A stretch of DNA of 64,000 nt from Galerina marginata (taxonomy: Eukaryota > Basidiomycota > Agaricomycetes > Agaricales > Galerinaceae), in contig JAECYW010000004.1 of the NCBI GenBank assembly GCA_023014335.1, positions 1,426,001-1,490,000 of the forward strand, given 5' to 3'. Positions 49,371 through 60,477 of the stretch are shown piece by piece. Position 1 is the first letter of the stretch. Every line of letters starts with the position of its first letter. The notes beneath the pieces were generated by a model. The model was not told where the DNA came from, ran no database searches, and saw only the letters and a list, made by a program, of their open reading frames with translations. Made by a program: the position numbers and the translations under genes.

Positions 49371-52300
49371 ATGGTCTGTTGCTTCAGCGATCACAATGCC
49401 CACACAACCAAAGCAGAGTCCCCAACGCCGATGGTACCCCTTCAAGTTCAAAGAGTTCAGCCCACAACCCAAGACGAACCCATCGAGAATCAACCGCAGA
49501 CGACACCGCACATTTATTCTCCAGTCCGATTTCAAGAACCAGATATACCGCGCCCTGCAGAAGCTCACACAAGCCATGGAAAACCTTCTGAATCCGGTTC
49601 CAGACCAGAGAGACGAGATAGGAGTGCTAGTCCAGCGTACCAGCCTCGAACCTTGCAGAATCTTCCGTCCTTCCCAGCAGCAGTCCACCAAGTGTGGGGA
49701 AACTCTCCGCCGATCAGACCATCGCCCCCTCGTAAGGCCTAATTCACCGACATTGTCTGACTGTCTTTTTATAGATCATATATCTGATTTATGGTGTGCA
49801 GGTTCGGGCGAGGCGTTGTACGTTACCAGCAAGGAAAAGCTTACAATCTCAGTCGACTTTGGTGATTCCTGAAACAGTTTATTCAGTGACGAATCTTCTA
49901 ACCTGTGTTGCGCTCAAGGAACTACGTTTTCTGGCGTTGTATGTTGCAGTGATCTCGGAAGGACGACACATACCTGACTCTGACTAGGCGTATGGGTCAC
50001 CTACCCTGACCAATGGACAGATAAAAGTGGTTTTAAATTGGCCAGGCTACCTTGAAAAGTATAGAAAGGTATGTAGACGATCATTGAGCCTTCTTACTTG
50101 GTAACGTTTCTCCAGATACCGACAGCCCTATTATACGACGAGACGGGTTCGGTTATTGCCTGGGGGCTGGCCGCTGCACACTCAGCCCCAGAGTCTGGTC
50201 AATTTATTTGCAACATGTTCAAGTTATTTCTCGACCCAAGTTATTCTCGTGATAACTCTGTACTCGACCAAAGACTGCCAAAACTACCTGTAAGTCAGTC
50301 ATTCATAGTGACAGGTTGACCTCTTGTTCTCATTATTATATAATAGCCCCAAAAGCGTCCTGTTGATCTCATCTCAGATTATCTACGACTCCTATGGGAA
50401 CACTGCAGAGAAGAAATTGTCAAGGACCTTTCAGGGGATTTTTCTGCAGTTGGTTAGCCTTCCTGAATTGACTAGAATATGATCCTTTGTTGACATTTTT
50501 CGCTTCCAAGAAACAGCCAATATTTGGCTCATGGTCCCGCCTACCTGGGATCCGAAAGCCATTGAAACGATGAAGGAGGCGGCTTCTAACGCTGGGCTTG
50601 TGAACTCTGAGTTTATATTTGGACAATGGAGAGATGACCTTCGACTCATGACTGAACCCCAAGCTGCTTCAATACACTGCGCTGGTAACATTATTGACGA
50701 CAACCATAGTACTTCAGATGCCGACATGAAAATTGGCATGAACTTCATGGTTTGCGATGCTGGTGGAGGCTCGGTCGATATTGCAATTCATAAGGTTAGT
50801 TCTTTGTTACCTTTCTTGATTTGATAACGGCTTACTATACCGACTCAAATCTTGTTAAGCTTATCGGGAAGCTATCTAATCTCGAAATTGCAGAGGTTTC
50901 GGCTCAGTCAGGTGCACTGTGTGGAAGCCATTTTCTTGACCTCCGATTTACTGAACTAATTGAGGTGTGTCGTCTGTGCTATAGCCACTAATAAGTATTC
51001 TGACTTAACCGGTCTCGTGTATTGTGTGTAGACTCTGATGTTAGAGCATCCTGTGCACAGAGATCTAACGTCACTGCGGTATTTCGGTCAGTTATTTCTT
51101 GGTTGCATCGTAATATTACATAAACATCACTTTCATGGATCACAGAATATAATTTCAGTGAAGTGCAGAAGTTGACGTTTAAAGGAATGGAAGATGATGG
51201 TAAATAGCTGGATTCCGATCCGAATTATTTTTCTTACCGCTATCAGACGAGATGTTCGAATTTCCTTGCTTCAATGTCGAAGATCAGCATGATCCTACTG
51301 TCGGATTGATCAACGGAAGCATCTCAATTCCGGGGAATTTATTAAGAAGAGAGGTGTTCGACCCGGTTATTAACGAGGTATGGAATTCCGCTGTCGTTGG
51401 CACCGAGTGTTGAAAACATTCACTCTGCAGGTCATTTCACTTATCCGAGACCGGGTCAGAAAGTTTGAAGAGCCCATTCACACCCTGTTTGTTGTTGGGG
51501 GCTTCTCAGAAAACCCTTACTTACTGAAGCAAATTGCGGTACGTTTTAGTTGTCTCAAAGCGCTGAAAGCATCTGATCATCTGTGCAGATCAACTTCGGC
51601 CATGTATTCCACGCCATTCCGAGACCTCGTGATGCAGGCACTGCTGCACTTCGGGGTGCAGTAAAATATGGGATGGCTGGTCTGCCTCTGATTTCGAGCG
51701 TCGTTGCGCCTCATTCCTATGTTATGAAGGTTTCTGCATTATCTTTCATATTTCGACATTTTTGTCATCAAATACATCTAGGTCAGACAGCCCGCTGAAC
51801 AAGAGGACCAATGGAACCGACCAAACTACATCAAGAAGAATGCAGCTGGTATTTTGATATGTGAAAAACGGTCTGTCTTATCAATCTTGCAGTTCATATC
51901 AAGTAGCCAACATATGATCATGACTAGTTTGCAATATTTAATCAAAAAAGGCGCCATCGTAAAGAAAGGGTATAACATTAAGTTCATTTCAGCCTCGAAT
52001 TTATCACTGATTTGATGGGTGGATCTCAGCGAAAGAATTCGAACAAAATTTTCGTGTGTACTCATGTTACAAGCTGTGTAGGCGGCGGAATCTGCATTCT
52101 TACATGGCATGTTCTTTGTGCAGGAAATACTCCAAGGACGTTAAAGGTTCGTAAGCAGACCTTGTTTTTCATCCTCATATTCAACTAACGGGATGTCCTT
52201 TTCTTTTCTTCCAGATTCAAGTTTTTCCGCCATCTTATATACAACAGACTCTCCTGAGACCTTTCGATACACCGACCAAGGCGACTTGACTCAGATATGC

Positions 52301-52620
52301 AGATGGCACGTTGATCTCGTGTCATTGCCCAGTTTCCGGGCGAATGCAACGGCGGCTAATGCTGTTGGATTTTATACAGGTAATTTAAGGACTACTCATT
52401 AAAAACCGTGCACTGACCTTAGTGCAATGCTTTACCGTATTAATCGGGGTTACTCAGAGTTTGAGGTTGGATTGGAGCTTGATAGCGCAGAAGTTCGTGG
52501 GGTGTTGCTTTACAATGGAGTGGAATGGGGGAGGTGAGTGGCGCCAAATACTTTGGAAAGTCTTTGTAATCCAACTTAAACTTTCAATTCGCCAGCGTGA
52601 TATTCGATTTCTTAACGTAA
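49371..52620 (+). CDS. HSP70-like ATPase (HSPA12-type), 707 aa, 20 exons
   Basis: Exons: 49371-49731, 49802-49861, 49919-49938, 49988-50068, 50116-50289, 50347-50452, 50511-50794, 50860-50964, 51032-51086, 51146-51199, 51247-51377, 51431-51538, 51589-51729, 51782-51870, 51928-51969, 52030-52053, 52124-52146, 52215-52379, 52458-52533 and 52596-52620. All 19 junctions keep frame. Actin-fold ATPase motifs: ISVDFGTTFSGVAYG (phosphate 1), FMVCDAGGGSVDIAIH (phosphate 2) and FVVGGFSENPYL (adenosine). WPGYLEKYRKIPTALLYDETG, AASIHCAG and the C-terminal LDSAEVRGVLLYNGVEWGS are those of the large Agaricomycete group related to animal HSPA12. A 120-residue Pro/Gln/Ser-rich extension precedes the ATPase. 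The ATG at 49371 is likely but not certain, as overlapping frames are open there. The substrate-binding domain of true Hsp70s is not apparent. Function of these proteins in fungi is poorly known; some may act in self/non-self or stress responses. Confidence 0.88.
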
Positions 52621-52760
52621 ATAGTTGTCGAGATTTGCTAGCTCATATCTGGACTTGGGCTTCATTTAGGTAGCACATCGCTTGTGATGCCACCAGCTAT
52701 TATTTAAAAACATTCCAGCTGCGTCATAATCACTACTTAATTATCGTAGATTCCACACTC

Positions 52761-53814
52761 TCAAGCATAAGAACCACCAGCTGATCCAGACCATACACTA
52801 GGCCCCGGGATTGGGTACTGGTTCTGATCTACTTTCTTGTCATATATGTTCCAGACAAGGCCTGGGGTATAGCCGTAGGATCCTAGAAACCCGAAGTCAA
52901 GGATACGCGGAATTTATTGGGCAAACAAAACCTACCAGGGAATGTTGTCCCTCCAGGCAGGCCCGCACTTCCCGAAGACGTCACCCGTATCTGGATGCAG
53001 CTCATGTAGAGCTGAGCGCCGCGTATGTTGTTCTGGGAATAGGCAACGTCGGCCTCGTGAAGTCCTATGATTTCGGCTAGAACAAAAATTCAGCTTTCGA
53101 GTCGGATCTGAACAGCAAGGTGTCACCCACGCCGCAATAAATAATCTCCAGCAGGAATATTAGGGATCACAACGCTGTGACGCCCTCTAGCAGAAAGGAG
53201 ACGATCGACTGCCCACTGGCCGTTGCTGAAACCGTCGTGCCAAAGTTTGGTCCAGACTGAACCGGCGCCATTTGAGGAAGTAGGGGCAATGTAGACCAAA
53301 ACTTGGGGGAACAATCAGCAATCAGAACGGCGAGAACTCCATTATGAGATACTAACCCGGTCCTTTGTGAGAGCTGGCGATAATGTCATCGCCACGACTA
53401 CAAAGCCCGTGTAAGTTGACTGACTAACGCGGAGAGAATAGCACTGACTTATCATGATACCACTCGAAGCTGACCCTATCGCCTGCTTTGACCGAGATGG
53501 TGCGCGACACAACTAAGTACAATTATTAGTGGGAAACTTCCCTGACTCTACGAAAGCGTTCAATACCTCGATTGTTCACGTTACATGCGATACTGCTTTG
53601 GGATAAATCCTTAAGAGGGTTGTTTGTAGGGGGAGAGCGGACCTATTTACATCGAAGTGAGTCAAGTTTATTTCTTTAGCAACCTACAGAAACATACGTA
53701 TTGGTCTCGTCCATCGCCTTGATCCACGCCGTTAACCCAGACACCCCATACGCGGGTATGGGCTAGCGCGGTCGCGACGAAAGACGCAAGAATAAAATGT
53801 TTCTGGAGTTGCAT
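52761..53814 (-). CDS. AA9 lytic polysaccharide monooxygenase, 243 aa
   Basis: Seven exons: 53814-53698, 53642-53567, 53512-53449, 53397-53357, 53301-53131, 53076-52936 and 52882-52761. The 243-aa protein has an 18-residue signal peptide ending TALA, so the mature chain begins with His19 ([11 protein letters not shown]), the first ligand of the copper histidine brace. The second is His96 ([18 protein letters not shown]) and the axial Tyr is Tyr180 (GAQLYMSC); His163 and Gln178 match the second-sphere pair. The end ([26 protein letters not shown]) is typical of AA9. The enzyme oxidatively cleaves cellulose or related glucans outside the cell, using copper and a reductant or peroxide. No carbohydrate-binding module is attached. 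The usual LLRHE or LLRAE reads LLRPE here, at an intron junction. It ends 140 bases from the end of the HSP70-like gene, tail to tail. Confidence 0.92.
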
Positions 53815-55260
53815 GTCGAGAATCAGGACCAGCAATATAGGCGTGTGTTGGTTTACTGAAGTATATTCAGCAATGTGTGTTCCTGCGGATTATATATAAC
53901 TACGCGCAAGAACGTCGCAGTATACCAGCATTTAAACGACCATCCATGGAAGCAAAGAATCTCTTGGTCTGCCAAGGCCTTGCTCACTTCAGCACTGTTA
54001 CCGAGGAACTGCCTAAATGCCTCGTTGAGAAAGAATACCAATGGAGAGCTCAAGCATCGACGGATCAACTCGATAATTGCCACAATTCGGATTGACCAGA
54101 GGAACAAGGGAGACTCTCCAGAAATGGTAGGAAGGTGACCCGCAGCTTGAAAAATCGAGTGGAGTGGGCATCGCCAAGCTCTTTCGATTGCGACATTATA
54201 GATGTCAGATGAACTCCCGAGAACCTTTAGTCGGATAAAGTCCAGTAATTGGAGGTCAGCACAAGGCAAGGCGTTTAAACAGCAACATCTTCGAGGACAA
54301 TAGTAGGTCATGTGGGGGAGAACAGCACTGGAAGCGAAGCTCCAAAGTCGTAGAACGGGACATTGGAGAAACCACAGACTATTGGATGGCCGGGTTTGTT
54401 GAGATGCTAGAAGTCAATGGAAATATCCATTAGGAGGCAGGTTTTCATTGAGGTAACGTCGAGGAAGCTCATGCCACCAACATGCCACAAATGGATAAAC
54501 CGAAACCTGAACAAGGAAAAGTTTGAGCTCTTCTGCAAAGGACTTCAAAGCCTCATCCGGGTAATACTCGAGTATGATTACATATTTGATTATTATGGGA
54601 GTTTCATTCCTCTTGATTTCACTAGTGCGTGCTTGGAACTTGACTTCAGATGTATTTTGGAGCAAGTGAAAGAGTGGGTTTTTGTCCATCAAAACGCCTG
54701 CCCACATGTGCATGTGGAAGGACCATCAGTGGCTGTGCTAACCGTGACCGTATGCAAACAGACTCACTGAGTCACATAAACTTGAAGCTGAATTTCCTTG
54801 CCTCCTGCCATCGTGTGCCAGTCAGACCGCGCGCCTCCTCGACGCGCTACCGAGCATTCCCAGACCACGGCTGCTTGGGTAGGTCTGATATCCCAATCTC
54901 TACTCATTCCATCGCATGCGATGGCCTCTTGGCTCAGATGAACCAGTTTTCCCACATCTCTGAGACTTCCACGTCCAATCCTCGTCTTGACAGTTTTAAT
55001 ATGTTGGTGCTGACTTGGGTACTTGCACGAGATGATAAAGGATGCGAACATGCTTGATTGTCTGAGGACGTCAAGCACTTGAACAGATCTGGAATTGGCA
55101 TGAGACTTATGATTTAATGATATTCTGTCGGAGCCCTGACCAGGATCTCGATTCTCGAATCTGCGCAAGAAACGACAGCGACGTTTGTTGCCTTCATAAG
55201 CAGGTACGTAAGGTTATATCGATCGATGGTCACGCGGCGACATAGGATGTGACCTTCAGT
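53815..55260. other. divergent promoter region and 1.4 kb without supported gene
   Basis: The first 100 bases are the AA9 promoter. Frames at 53853-54311 (minus), 54417-54770 (plus) and 54764-55168 (minus) are open for 117-152 codons, but have no recognisable motif and overlap one another, so none is called. Confidence 0.4.
53891..53898 (-). promoter_or_regulatory. TATA box of the AA9 gene
   Basis: TATATATA lies about 77 bases upstream of the AA9 ATG at 53814 on the minus strand. Distance and sequence fit the TATA elements of the esterases in this window. Confidence 0.5.
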
Positions 55261-56943
55261 ATGAATTTGGAATCTTGTCCTTGTTTTTCGATAACGCTAA
55301 TCTTGGATCCAGCAGAAATGACTTGCCTCCTTTGTGGAAGTCAGGATGTCCCTACATTCTTCAACCCATACCACTTATGCAAGTCTTCAGATACGGCTTG
55401 CATCCCATGTGTCGAGATGGAACTACTCGAAGAACGGATCTCCGAAACGAAAACCGCTCTCAAAAAGATGCTGAAGAGGCACGCCGAACTACGGGCCCGA
55501 ATGAATCGTGCACATAATCCAATAATCCATCGCTTGCCGCCAGAACTTCCGTCCTACATCTTTGAACTGTGTGTTCCCAACAATAATACTTCGACCTCTC
55601 CGATGACTGATATCGAACGTTGTGCCCCATTGATTATCGGGGCAGTCTGTCGAGGCTGGCGTCAAATTGCATGGTCGACACCCCGGATCTGGACCTTCAT
55701 TTCCATTTTCCTCGAGTCTCAAAAGTTTCCTGTCCGATACGAGCTCGCGCGGGAATGGCTCAATCGATCTGGTCAACTTCCGTTGACAATTCATATCACA
55801 GCTCCTGCAACCATTTCACCCAGCTTAGACAGCCGTCTTGGTCCAATGATCGAGTTCATAAATCAACATTCAAGCCGATGGAAGGAGCTGCATCTAACTG
55901 TCCCTCCTCGTTTTGTCTCTCGCTTTTGCGGGGATTCAGGCGGGGCTCCAGTCCTTCACACATTAAAACTGCAGTACATGCTTCCAAACCTTTTCTGTGA
56001 CATCCCAGATAAAAATCCTTTTAGTCTTAAGCATGGTAAACCCATGCCAAGTAACGTCTCGATATCATATTTTTGTTCCAGAGGGGTCGATATTGAATGG
56101 GGTTATATTACACATTTATCTCTAGGATCCATCAGCCTCACGGAGTGCATTAGTGTTTTAAAGTCGGCCCCACGGCTGATACATTATGCACTTTCTGATG
56201 TTAGTATACCTTCAAGTCCACCCCACCGACCACACAAACCGATTGTCCACCAAGTCCTGCGAGAGCTGGACTTATCCTCAAACTTTCGCTGTTGGGTTGG
56301 TTTGTTTTTCGAGGCCGTTACTTTACCTGGACTGGAAAGCATTTCAATGTGTTTGCAAAAGAACGACGTTCGTTTGTCAACTGACGCTTTCATCTCTCTG
56401 GTAAAACGTTCCTGTGCCGATTTGAAGTCGTTATCGATTTCGTACAAGGCTTCAGGACAACCCCAAGAATTACACCGTCTTCTCCGAGCGACACCATCCC
56501 TTCTTCATCTTAATCTTCAGTGCACATCTGGAGATTTATTCGACGATTTCTGTCATCTCTTAGCAGATTCCCCCTTGGACAAGAACGACGCGGACATAGC
56601 AGATCCCTTCCTTCCAACCTTGGAATCCATCTGTTTTACTCCAACGGGTGTGAACACCTTCAACTCATGGGACCTTTTGCCCGATATTCTTGACATCCAC
56701 TACCTTCATCGACGACCAATAAGAAAGGTCCAAATAGCGACCAAGCGAAGCAGATACGAGCCATTCGGACCTTCCGAACTCATTGCCAGGGATTCGGTCA
56801 TTCGGTTCCTAAAACTCATCCACGCTGGAGTAACTTTGGACTTCAGAGTTAGGGATTATTTCGAGGAATACTTCTGCGACATGCTCACATTATCCATGGA
56901 TTTTCACGACCTTACAGACGAAGATTTTATCCCGGGTCTTTGA
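55261..56943 (+). CDS. F-box/LRR-like protein, intron-free, 560 aa
   Basis: One uninterrupted frame. ATG at 55261 gives 560 residues; a second ATG at 55318, before MTCLLCG, is also possible and gives 541. After a Cys-containing N-terminus comes a coiled coil (ELLEERISETKTALKKMLKR) and then the F-box core (IIHRLPPELPSYIFELCVP, ending with CRGWRQIAWSTPRIWTFISI), the arrangement found in the very large F-box family of mushrooms. The remainder has leucine-rich-repeat-like strands and helices (LTIHIT, WKELHLTVP, LKSLSISYK, LLHLNLQC). Such proteins bind Skp1 and select substrates for ubiquitination; the substrate is unknown. Lack of introns contrasts with almost every other gene here and fits the family. 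Confidence 0.85.
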   Translation: MNLESCPCFSITLILDPAEMTCLLCGSQDVPTFFNPYHLCKSSDTACIPCVEMELLEERISETKTALKKMLKRHAELRARMNRAHNPIIHRLPPELPSYIFELCVPNNNTSTSPMTDIERCAPLIIGAVCRGWRQIAWSTPRIWTFISIFLESQKFPVRYELAREWLNRSGQLPLTIHITAPATISPSLDSRLGPMIEFINQHSSRWKELHLTVPPRFVSRFCGDSGGAPVLHTLKLQYMLPNLFCDIPDKNPFSLKHGKPMPSNVSISYFCSRGVDIEWGYITHLSLGSISLTECISVLKSAPRLIHYALSDVSIPSSPPHRPHKPIVHQVLRELDLSSNFRCWVGLFFEAVTLPGLESISMCLQKNDVRLSTDAFISLVKRSCADLKSLSISYKASGQPQELHRLLRATPSLLHLNLQCTSGDLFDDFCHLLADSPLDKNDADIADPFLPTLESICFTPTGVNTFNSWDLLPDILDIHYLHRRPIRKVQIATKRSRYEPFGPSELIARDSVIRFLKLIHAGVTLDFRVRDYFEEYFCDMLTLSMDFHDLTDEDFIPGL

Positions 56944-57676
56944 TTCCTTGTGATCGTCTTATTTTTTCTCATCGTACTCCCTTTCCCTCACAAACCATCC
57001 TCGAATTCCGGGCTTCAACAGCCAACCGACTCACGAAAGTTGTCGAAAACATAGGAATTTTATTAAATTACATGTATTGCCGTTGAATCATGATGCTGAA
57101 GGGCAAGTGGCCCCAGAGAGATAAATTTGGATATTGGCCATACTCGAGTCGTTAAAGAACTAGCTGCGGCGATGATCAAGAGCGCCTGTGAGTTCAAATA
57201 TTTCCCGGAAAGGAACTTAGCGCAAGCCCTGTTTGCGTAGCGGTTGAAGGAGCTTGAGTAAACAACGAGACCCGGGAAAGACAATGAGCACTTCAATTCA
57301 ACTTTCAACTGAAGATATTATAATACCTGTACATAACTCTACGGTATTTAAATCCTAGGTTGAGGTCGAAACAACTGGCAATAAATGGTGAATACAAAAC
57401 GATCAGTCGCTAGAAATAAGGAATGAGAAACGAATATTGTCGTCCATTGCACGAAGTGACAATACGAACGTGATAATCTGCAAGAAATGAAAATGGGAAA
57501 GCAATATCTAAGGAACAACTAGGAGCAGGCGGGATACAGCAACTACTCAATGAGACTGTTTCGAGAAACATTGTGGCGCACTGGGATAAGGGGAAATAAC
57601 TGAAACCGTGTGTCGCACGGACACGAGAACATCTATAGACACAGGGGCGCCCATACCGCGGTCTACTTGACGTTCA
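56944..57676. other. intergenic region, tail to tail
   Basis: It lies between the ends of the F-box gene and the tentative membrane-protein gene. Only short frames without motifs are present; mostly 3' UTR sequence is expected. Confidence 0.5.
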
Positions 57677-58814
57677 TTATTTCTTACCGAAGAAGATCAT
57701 CCCTCGCGACAATTGGATGGCTTGAACAGCGGTCAACATCGACAAGAAGACGGCGCTAGTAATAACTGAGGGGTCTATCGGAGCGTTGATTGGTGGACTG
57801 TCGCTTGGCTTTATCCACATCGTCATGCAAATTGTTGCGTTACAGAAGAAGATCGACCTTTGAGGGAAAATCAACGCTGCACCACAACAACGTACAGGAA
57901 CGAATTACCAAGCAACACAACCAACAGGCAGAGCGAGAAATACCCAAAAGTCAACTGATTCTCGTGGTTGGAGAGACTGAGAAGCCTAAAGACATTTCGC
58001 AATTCAACAAGGACTAGAAAAAAAAATTCAGAACCCTTACTTCGATCCAACGGTTTTTCACGCGGCGACTCCCCAGATTTGAGGTCAGTAAAAGGTACCC
58101 ATGGCTGGCGAACAACCCGGCGCTTGCTGTTAAACACGCAGATAGGGCTGTCGTTCGAGTATAAATATTGTTGCTAATACCACCAACTTGAAAGACGGCG
58201 ATGGATAGCCTAATTGCCTTGTTAGCGTTCGTTCGTTCCGTAAACTTTTGCTTACGGGAGAAACATAGCCGAGGCTCGGCGGGCCATTTTCCAAGTCCTT
58301 ATAATTTGAGGCACATTCCTGTTCCACTGATTGTATCCAGTGACAAGAACGTCAACGTCGAAGGCCATTTCTCTGCAGTATATCCAACAAAAGCCAAATG
58401 TGTACAATGTCATTGTCAATTTGTAAAAGAGGCGGAAGGGGATGTTGGCGGCGCAGCACTGGAGGTAGACCGGCTTAGGAATATTTCTAGTAGTAGGAAA
58501 AATAAGCGACTGAATTATGTGCAAGAATTGTGTCGACTCTGTACCTGACAGTGTCTGGTTCCGGACTAATTCTTGCAGACCCTTCCTCTCGAGGATTGTT
58601 GCTTTCCTGAGGGCTAGAAGGTCTTCGCTCCGAATACCCTTTGTAAAATATTAATCTCTGCCAATGAAGTGGCATGGTTTGGGTATAGTAAATCGGTAGG
58701 GAGAGTAACCCCCTGGAGCTCGAAGGCGCGGTACTGGTCGAGACAAGCAGTCCAATGAAGCTGATTGCCTGTGTTAACCAGTGAGGCAGTAGTCGTGTTG
58801 GCAGTTTGATTCAT
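57677..58814 (-). CDS. tentative multi-pass membrane protein, unknown
   Basis: A minus-strand gene is suggested by four blocks that can be spliced in frame: MNQTANTTTASLVNTGNQLH onward from ATG 58814 to about 58632; a block SLIFPTTRNIPKP and CCAANIPFRLFYKLTMTLYT to about 58257; LSIAVFQVGGISNNIYTRTT onward; and LTFGYFSLCLLVVLL joined to ALIFPQRSIFFCNATICMTM and a last hydrophobic helix before the stop at 57677-57679. Several hydrophobic stretches indicate a membrane protein. Donors and acceptors were chosen for frame and some introns would be 100 nt or longer, so the exon map is not secure. I do not recognise the family. Confidence 0.4.
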
Positions 58815-59247
58815 GCGACCTGGATCTCCCGTTGAGAGGTAACTGCGTCTACACTCTCCCAAAAACTAACACCAAACCGAAGTCACGTTAAACAGAGAGA
58901 ATAGAATGAGAGTTATGGCCGCAGGAGAGCCTTTTAGCGTCAATGAAGCCAGCCAGTCGAGTTACAAGTATCGAGCCGTCGAAGTCGCTGCTCAGGGGAA
59001 CGACATGGTTGAGTGCATTGCAGACCGAGACTTTGTTTGCTTGTGTATCCTGGGGGAGCCGATTGAAATCCCAAGGCAGGTTTACCGGCATCGGCGCTGA
59101 TTGGAGATTTAGGATGTATAGAGGACTAATGATTTACACAAAAGGATAATAAAAGGCGAAAGTCCGTACTTAGGCGACTTGATACCTGCAGAGCTTAGAC
59201 GAAGGCGGAGGTAGATATGTAAACAGTGTAAACAATCAATTACTCGA
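58815..59247. other. spacer before the astacin gene end
   Basis: Likely promoter and leader of the membrane-protein gene and 3' flank of the astacin gene, both minus strand. A 67-codon minus-strand frame from 59091 has no motif. Confidence 0.45.
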
Positions 59248-60477
59248 TTATGTCAAGAAATCGCACCCCCTCTGGGTGCACATTTGCCGCTGTCGTAGGC
59301 AAAAAGCAGGATCTACCGGGTCGCAACAAGGAGGAGTGTTTCTTGGGTCGTCGCATAAACTGGGCTTGTTGCAGCGTGGTACCGACTTGCAAGTGCTTGG
59401 GCAATGGGCGTTGCGGCATGAAATCGCCAGGGGGCATTTACCAGAATACAATTTGCAAATCCTATTCGCGTCTCCGGTATCGATGGCGCTGGGATTGGTG
59501 GGAGGAACGACGATACCCGGAGCGACGGGAGTCAATGTATTGGTCCCCGGTCTGGCGAATGCGTCGGCTCGGTACTGCATAATAGAGTGTACGTCGTAGC
59601 TGCCTGATGCGTCAAAGCTTGGGCCAGATAAGATGTTGAAGTTTCCGGCAGTGCCACAGCACCCTGAAGGCAGGTCGCTGTCGCAGCAAGTCTTTCCAGC
59701 TGGCATGGTGGTACCCGCAGGACAGGCGGGGTCGAGGTTCGCGCAGTTGTAGTGCACGAATTTTTCTCGATCAGCTCTCTGGTGTTCGTGGAACAGGCCT
59801 GCACAAGCCATGAGTGACAATTAGTAAAAAATCGAGTAAAACATACCGAGCAAATGCCCGAACTCGTGAGTCGCCTCGGCTACGCCGCAACTACCAGGAG
59901 AAGTAGTACAGGTCTGCTGTAAATTCACGGTCAACGGGCTATTGGAAAACCCGATAGCTGAGTTGCAGCCCCCACAAGCAGGAGCCCTGATCATGGCGAC
60001 ACCGTTCTGCCCTACGGCGCTGTTCGCGACCTTGGTAAAGGTGAGGTAAGGCGCCATAGCTTTCCAGTTAGCAATGGCACCATTGACGATCCCACTAAGC
60101 AGTTTTTCGGTGGCGTCGGAATCGAACTTGTAAGTGACGATTGCGTTAGGCCAGGTGTTTGAACCAGTGGCGACGATGCTGTGAGCCCGTTCCGAGATGG
60201 AGTGCTTGCCGGGGATACCGCGAGACAGGAGGTCGTCAACGTGTCCGTAGATGACGTCCCCGTCGATGATGGCGAGACCATCGTCGGTCACCCAATAACT
60301 GACGTTTCGTACTCCGTAAGTATTGTCCCGGATTGGGATGAATGTGGTGCGCTTGGTGGAATAAATAGGTGGTCTGGCGTCGGGAACTGGGTTCGATGCA
60401 CTGGCGATCCACGGAGCTGAAAAGGCGAGAAGGAGAGAGAGGCAAAGAACGCCGGAAGACAGGACAGTTCTGCCCAT
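59248..60477 (-). CDS. astacin-like (M12A) secreted metallopeptidase, 393 aa
   Basis: Two exons, 60477-59847 and 59798-59248, with a 48-nt intron inside the zinc site, give 393 residues. A signal peptide is evident (about residues 1-27, LCLSLLLAFSAPWIASA). A propeptide-like part precedes the catalytic domain, which starts around WPNAIVTYKFD. The zinc-binding site is H204-E205-x2-H208-x2-G211-x2-H214-E215-x2-R218 (HEFGHLLGLFHEHQR), the complete astacin consensus, and the Met-turn is SIMQY with Met284 and Tyr286. The C-terminal 90 residues are Cys-rich (CRNAHCPSTCK, CDDPRNTPPCC) and resemble a small disulfide-bonded module. The enzyme should cleave proteins outside the cell. M12A enzymes are best known from animals and occur patchily in fungi. 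Upstream, GTATTTATAC at 60717-60726 could be its TATA region, but is 240 bases away. Confidence 0.9.

Noticed and set aside
49142..49872. Overlapping plus-strand frames (149 and 158 codons) at the start of the HSP70-like gene
   Set aside because: Only the frame from 49371 splices in phase at 49731/49802 into the ATPase; the others end without a partner exon.
54414..55168. Opposed frames of 99-135 codons
   Set aside because: Plus- and minus-strand frames overlap, have no recognisable domain and no flanking exons.
55318..56943. Downstream ATG as the only start of the F-box protein
   Set aside because: The ATG at 55261 is in frame and upstream with nothing against it; the later start is noted as an alternative.
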